From Verrucomicrobiota bacterium (GTDB lineage: Bacteria > Verrucomicrobiota > Verrucomicrobiia > Methylacidiphilales > Verrucolacustridaceae), in contig RHAF01000054.1 in assembly GCA_010028775.1 (NCBI GenBank), positions 1 through 8,730 of the forward strand: a stretch of DNA of 8,730 nt, read 5' to 3'. The notes under the pieces were generated by a model. It made no database searches, had not been told where the DNA came from, and saw only the letters and a list, made by a program, of their open reading frames with translations. The translations under genes and the position numbers were made by a program. Below, piece after piece: positions 5,887 to 8,730 of this stretch; the stretch's first letter is position 1; every line of letters starts with the position of its first letter.

Positions 5887-7094
5887 AATTATGTTCGTTG
5901 CTGTGTCTCTGGGCGGTGACCGGTCTCGCCGCGGAGGCAAATTGGGAAACGGTAAGAATGGGACGCCTGGAGTATGTCACCCTCGATTCCTTCGTTAAAT
6001 TCTACGGGTTCCAGAAAGCGGCCGAGGTTCCTGTAGGTCGGCCTTTTGACCTGACTTCACCAGCTGGCGTCCTGACCCTGACGGTTGACAGCCGGGAGAT
6101 GAAGTGGAGGGGAGCCCGCTACTGGCTCAACCACTCCATCCGGCAGCAAGACGATGTAACCCTGGTTTCCCGGCTCGATTTGGGAAAAACGTTCGAGCCC
6201 TTGCTTCGGCCCAATGTCGAGACCCCCAAACGACCCGTCCAGGGTGTGGTGGTGGATCCTGGTCACGGCGGGGGAGATGAGGGGACACGGGCGGCCCGGG
6301 GCTTGAGTGAAAAAACGGCCAACCTGGATGTGGCCAAACGACTCGTCCGGTTGCTGGATGATGCGGGGGTTCCCTGGGTTCTGACCCGGGCGAAGGACCG
6401 TTATGTGGATCATGCCGATCGCTCGGCCCGGGCGAGCGATCATCCCGCGTACATTTTTGTGAGCATTCATTTCAACGAGGATTACGATCGGGGTACTACA
6501 GGATGGGAAACCTACTGTGTCTCCCCGCAGTACGGCCCCTCGACCTCCTCCGGGGGTTCCTTTGTCGGGGATGAGGACGAGGTCTGGCCGGGCAATGATT
6601 TTGATCACCACAATTTCCTACTCGCGCAAGCCATCCACCGTTCGGCGGTGCTAGCCAAAAGCAATGCCCCATCCGACCGAGGCCTGAAAAAGGCGCGTTT
6701 CAAGGTTCTTCGGCTGGCCCACTCCCCCGGGGTTTTGGTGGAGGGGGGGTTTCTTTCCAATCCCCAGGAGGCCAGTCTTCTGAAAACGGAAAGTTATCGC
6801 CAGCAGGTGGCGGATTGGATTTTCAAAGGCATCATGGCCTACCGCAAATCCCAGGAAACCATTGCGGGTCCGTCCCGTCTTTCGGTGGAACCCGCGGAAA
6901 AAGTGCCGGCTTCGACGCCGGAACTCCGGCCGGTGATGAATCTGGAGACGGTTCCGGCTTTTCGTCCGAAGGAAAACGGCACGAATCGTCCCGTGCCATC
7001 CCCCCAATTGACCAACGCATTGGCCCCGACCAATTCTGTGGACGGGGAGGTGCGGCGTGCCGTACCGGTTCAGCCGGGAAAGAAAGCCGAGTAA
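5883..7094 (+). CDS. Exported zinc-dependent N-acetylmuramoyl-L-alanine amidase (Amidase_3) with Pro-rich tail
   Basis: Periplasmic hydrolase that cuts the amide bond between N-acetylmuramic acid and L-alanine of peptidoglycan, used in cell separation and wall turnover. From the ATG at 5883 it has 403 residues. Residues 1-17 form a signal peptide (hydrophobic core LCSLLCLWAVTGLAA). Residues about 20-110 form a small beta-rich domain with repeated LEYVTLDSF-like and LVSRLDLG-like halves, resembling the N-terminal stalk domain of copper amine oxidases seen in other wall hydrolases. The catalytic domain spans about 118-322, with zinc and catalytic residues visible as His128 (DPGHGG), Glu143 (LSEK), His196 (SIHFN) and Glu287 (VEGGFLSN). 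The last 80 or so residues are Pro/Thr/Asn-rich and carry no SPOR or LysM domain. The upstream TTG at 5820 was rejected because it would bury the signal peptide. The gene overlaps panC by 4 bases and lies 3 bases before murI. Confidence 0.92.
   Translation: MKLCSLLCLWAVTGLAAEANWETVRMGRLEYVTLDSFVKFYGFQKAAEVPVGRPFDLTSPAGVLTLTVDSREMKWRGARYWLNHSIRQQDDVTLVSRLDLGKTFEPLLRPNVETPKRPVQGVVVDPGHGGGDEGTRAARGLSEKTANLDVAKRLVRLLDDAGVPWVLTRAKDRYVDHADRSARASDHPAYIFVSIHFNEDYDRGTTGWETYCVSPQYGPSTSSGGSFVGDEDEVWPGNDFDHHNFLLAQAIHRSAVLAKSNAPSDRGLKKARFKVLRLAHSPGVLVEGGFLSNPQEASLLKTESYRQQVADWIFKGIMAYRKSQETIAGPSRLSVEPAEKVPASTPELRPVMNLETVPAFRPKENGTNRPVPSPQLTNALAPTNSVDGEVRRAVPVQPGKKAE
6897..6947 (+). repeat. Copy 2 of the short in-frame dispersed repeat (in the amidase tail)
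   Basis: Partner of 3291-3338. It is read in the same frame at both ends, so it encodes EKV.AS...PVMNLE here as well, at residues 339-355 in the Pro-rich tail after the catalytic domain. Relative to copy 1 it has a duplicated CCGG (6926-6933) and one base fewer at about 6915-6917, a net gain of one codon. Confidence 0.6.
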
Positions 7095-7097
7095 GTC

Positions 7098-7880
7098 GTG
7101 CCTTTGGGTGTTTTTGATTCGGGAATCGGGGGCTTGACGGTGGTGCAGGCCCTGCGGCGGGCCTTTCCAAAGAGGGACATCCTCTACGTGGGCGACACGG
7201 CCCGTGTTCCTTATGGGAACAAATCGGCTGAGACGGTGGAGGGATACAGCCGGGAGATCATTGCATTTCTCAAAGGGAAAGGGGTGGATCGGATTGTGGC
7301 GGCTTGCAACACCGCTTCCGCCTTGGCGGTTAAGAAAATCGGAAATTCCGGGGGGGTTCCGTTGCACGGGATGATCGAGTCTGGGGTACGGGCGGCTCTT
7401 CGGGCGGGAGGAGAGGACCCGGTGGGGGTCATCGGAACATCGGCCACAATTGCCAGCGGTGCCTATCAAATAGCGTTGGCCCAGGGGCGTCCCGGACTCA
7501 GGGTTGTGGCGCAGGCGACCCCACTGTTTGTCCCGCTGGTAGAGGAGGGATGGTTGGAACATGAGGTCACTGAAAAAGTGGCGCGTGAATATCTGCAGCC
7601 TTTCATCGGGGAGAGGGTGGGAGTTTGTGTGCTAGCCTGCACGCATTACCCGCTGCTCAAGGGAGTCATCCAGAGGGTTCTCGGTGAGGGAGTGAGGTTG
7701 GTCGATTCGTCGGAGGCCTGCGCCGAATCCTTACGTGAGTCGGAGTCGGGTATCGTCGAAAAGGGGGAATTACGGATTTATCTCACGGATGAGCCGGGTC
7801 CGTTTCTGGGTCGGGTGGAAAGTTTTCTGGGTAAAGGGGCCGTGGGCTCGATCGAGCGAATTCACCTAACGCAGGGATGA
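7098..7880 (+). CDS. murI: Glutamate racemase
   Basis: Cofactor-independent racemase that interconverts L- and D-glutamate in the cytoplasm and so supplies the D-Glu of the peptidoglycan stem peptide. The 260-residue length is normal. Family signatures: FDSGIGGLTV (6-15) with Asp7 and Ser8, YVGDTARVPYG (30-40), the first catalytic cysteine Cys70 in AACNTAS, IGTSATIASGAYQ (112-124), and the second catalytic cysteine Cys181 in LACTHYPLL with His183. The start is the GTG at 7098, 3 bases after the amidase stop; the protein then begins MPLGVFDSG, as homologues do. There is no clear Shine-Dalgarno sequence, so translation is probably coupled to the amidase. The gene is last in the panC-amidase-murI cluster and meets the minus-strand PDZ gene stop-to-stop with no gap. 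Confidence 0.95.
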   Translation: MPLGVFDSGIGGLTVVQALRRAFPKRDILYVGDTARVPYGNKSAETVEGYSREIIAFLKGKGVDRIVAACNTASALAVKKIGNSGGVPLHGMIESGVRAALRAGGEDPVGVIGTSATIASGAYQIALAQGRPGLRVVAQATPLFVPLVEEGWLEHEVTEKVAREYLQPFIGERVGVCVLACTHYPLLKGVIQRVLGEGVRLVDSSEACAESLRESESGIVEKGELRIYLTDEPGPFLGRVESFLGKGAVGSIERIHLTQG

Positions 7881-7890
7881 TCATTCATCC
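7875..7890. repeat. Inverted repeat spanning the murI/PDZ-gene stop codons
   Basis: GGATGA and TCATCC form a perfect 6-bp inverted repeat around TCAT, covering both stop codons (TGA 7878-7880 and, on the minus strand, TGA 7883-7881). It could fold as a small hairpin in both converging transcripts. No T-run follows, so a classical intrinsic terminator is not supported. Confidence 0.3.
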
Positions 7891-8642
7891 AGTCCCGAGT
7901 TCCATGATGGTGGGATTCGGATGGCGAGTGTCTCCGTTTGGCCTGAGGCGCGCTTGACCCTCACGCGCAGGAGATCGCGTTTCTTGGCGGCTTCCGCTCT
8001 TGCAAGGGAGTAGGCCTTGTCGAATTCGGCCACCGTTTTCCCGGCGGGTTGGCCGGCAATCTGAAGGGGAATGTCCCCCGCCATGAATCCGGCCTTTGCG
8101 GCGCGGCTTTCCTTAAGTACGCAGAGAACGTAGGGGTCGGGTTTCCCGGAAACCAAAAGGCCATCGGGGAAGTCGGGTATCTCGATGGGGGGCGGACTCA
8201 CGCCGGGAGGGGGTTCCAGCACAAAGCGGAGGCGATTCGGGACGTCGCTTTCCATAGCACGGCGGAAGTCGAGCGTGTTGGTCCAGACGGTTTCATAGGC
8301 GCGATGCAGGGCCTGGCGTTCCGTGGCGGTCATGAGTTCGGCTTTGGTGACCTTGGGAATTTCGCGGGAGAAGGAGTCTTCATCGACGCCCTTTTTGGTT
8401 TTTTTCTCACCTTCGGCCTGGGTGACGGGACGGAAGATGGTTCGGAGCACGGTGCCGGAGGGCAGGACTTTGTCGGGAGCCAGGAGAATATCTTCGCCCA
8501 AGGCAATCCGGTTGTTGGTGATGATGAGGGGAAGGGTGAGGCCCAGGGGTGGATCCATCTTGGGATCCCACTCTCCGACAAGAGTTTGGGCAACGATGAG
8601 AAAGGTCAGCCAAAGGGTCAGGGAAATCTTGGGGGATGCCAT
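7881..8642 (-). CDS. Predicted exported protein with C-terminal PDZ domain, function unknown
   Basis: From the ATG at 8642 the protein has 253 residues. Residues 1-23 look like a signal peptide or membrane anchor (core ISLTLWLTFLIVAQTLVG), which would place the rest outside the inner membrane. A middle region (about 30-155) with a Lys/Glu-rich stretch around 78-90 matches no family I recognise. Residues about 160-244 look like a PDZ domain: GLLVSG..., then SRAAKAGFMAGDIPLQIAGQPAG (179-201 in part) is the usual loop and strand pattern. There is no protease domain, so this is not a DegP/HtrA protein; a scaffold or substrate-binding role is possible. The frame stays open to the window edge, so ATG 8660, TTG 8714 or a start beyond the window cannot be excluded. 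I chose 8642 for the signal-peptide position. No clear ribosome binding site. Confidence 0.72.
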   Translation of the reverse strand: MASPKISLTLWLTFLIVAQTLVGEWDPKMDPPLGLTLPLIITNNRIALGEDILLAPDKVLPSGTVLRTIFRPVTQAEGEKKTKKGVDEDSFSREIPKVTKAELMTATERQALHRAYETVWTNTLDFRRAMESDVPNRLRFVLEPPPGVSPPPIEIPDFPDGLLVSGKPDPYVLCVLKESRAAKAGFMAGDIPLQIAGQPAGKTVAEFDKAYSLARAEAAKKRDLLRVRVKRASGQTETLAIRIPPSWNSGLDE

Positions 8643-8652
8643 GGGATGTGGT

Positions 8653-8680
8653 ATTATCATGAAATTGACGGGGGCGTCAC
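8653..8680 (-). promoter_or_regulatory. Weak candidate promoter for the PDZ-protein gene
   Basis: On the minus strand GATAAT (8658-8653, five of six -10 consensus bases) has GTGACG (8680-8675, four of six -35 bases) 16 bases upstream. Initiation would fall about 4 bases before the ATG at 8642, implying an almost leaderless message. That would agree with the missing ribosome binding site, but the call is by eye and low in confidence. Confidence 0.25.
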
Positions 8681-8730
8681 GGTTTCGATTCAAACCGGAA
8701 GCGACCTGCGGCAAGCCGAGGGCCCGGATT

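Noticed and set aside
6743..6749. Run of seven G next to the catalytic Glu287 codon of the amidase
   Set aside because: It is explained by the conserved Glu-Gly-Gly sequence with GGG codons in a GC-rich gene.
6651..7562. Minus-strand open frame of 303 codons
   Set aside because: It runs antisense across the amidase and murI genes, whose motifs are complete; the composition is that of a shadow frame.
8643..8714. Longer start (TTG 8714 or ATG 8660) for the PDZ protein
   Set aside because: The added residues are polar and would displace the signal peptide from the N-terminus; not fully excluded because the frame is open to the window edge.

Overview
This looks like an ordinary, very compact piece of bacterial chromosome. 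It is GC-rich by eye and has about 110 bases between its genes in total. The best guess for the host is a member of the Verrucomicrobiota (PVC group). That rests on the form of the LL-diaminopimelate aminotransferase and PanC, and on a small charged protein starting MKSAYELAMERL that I associate from memory with that phylum. No rRNA, tRNA, CRISPR array, IS element or phage gene was seen, and I found no convincing new defence, mobile or biosynthetic system.

Layout: (1) 1-706, minus strand: the N-terminal 235 residues of a DEAD-box RNA helicase of RhlE type, cut by the window edge. (2) 800-1078 and 1083-3839, plus strand: a small predicted coiled-coil protein, then 4 bases later a 918-residue RND/MMPL-type membrane transporter resembling the hopanoid-associated exporter HpnN. 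(3) 3840-5078, minus strand: dapL, abutting the transporter gene stop-to-stop. (4) 5098-7880, plus strand: a tight cluster of panC, a secreted zinc-dependent N-acetylmuramoyl-L-alanine amidase, and murI. (5) 7881-8642, minus strand: a predicted exported protein with a C-terminal PDZ domain, again abutting its neighbour stop-to-stop.

The common theme of the right half is the cell envelope. DapL makes the LL-diaminopimelate precursor of the peptidoglycan cross-link, MurI supplies D-glutamate for the stem peptide, and the amidase cuts that peptide from the glycan. PanC supplies pantothenate for coenzyme A. dapL and panC are divergent with only 19 bases between start codons, and a good candidate dapL promoter lies inside the first codons of panC.

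The observations most worth checking are structural. A roughly 50-bp imperfect repeat is shared, in the same reading frame, by the transporter gene and the tail of the amidase gene. Both convergent gene pairs meet with zero gap at a shared TGATCA, each with an inverted repeat at the junction. The helicase has DEVD in place of DEAD.
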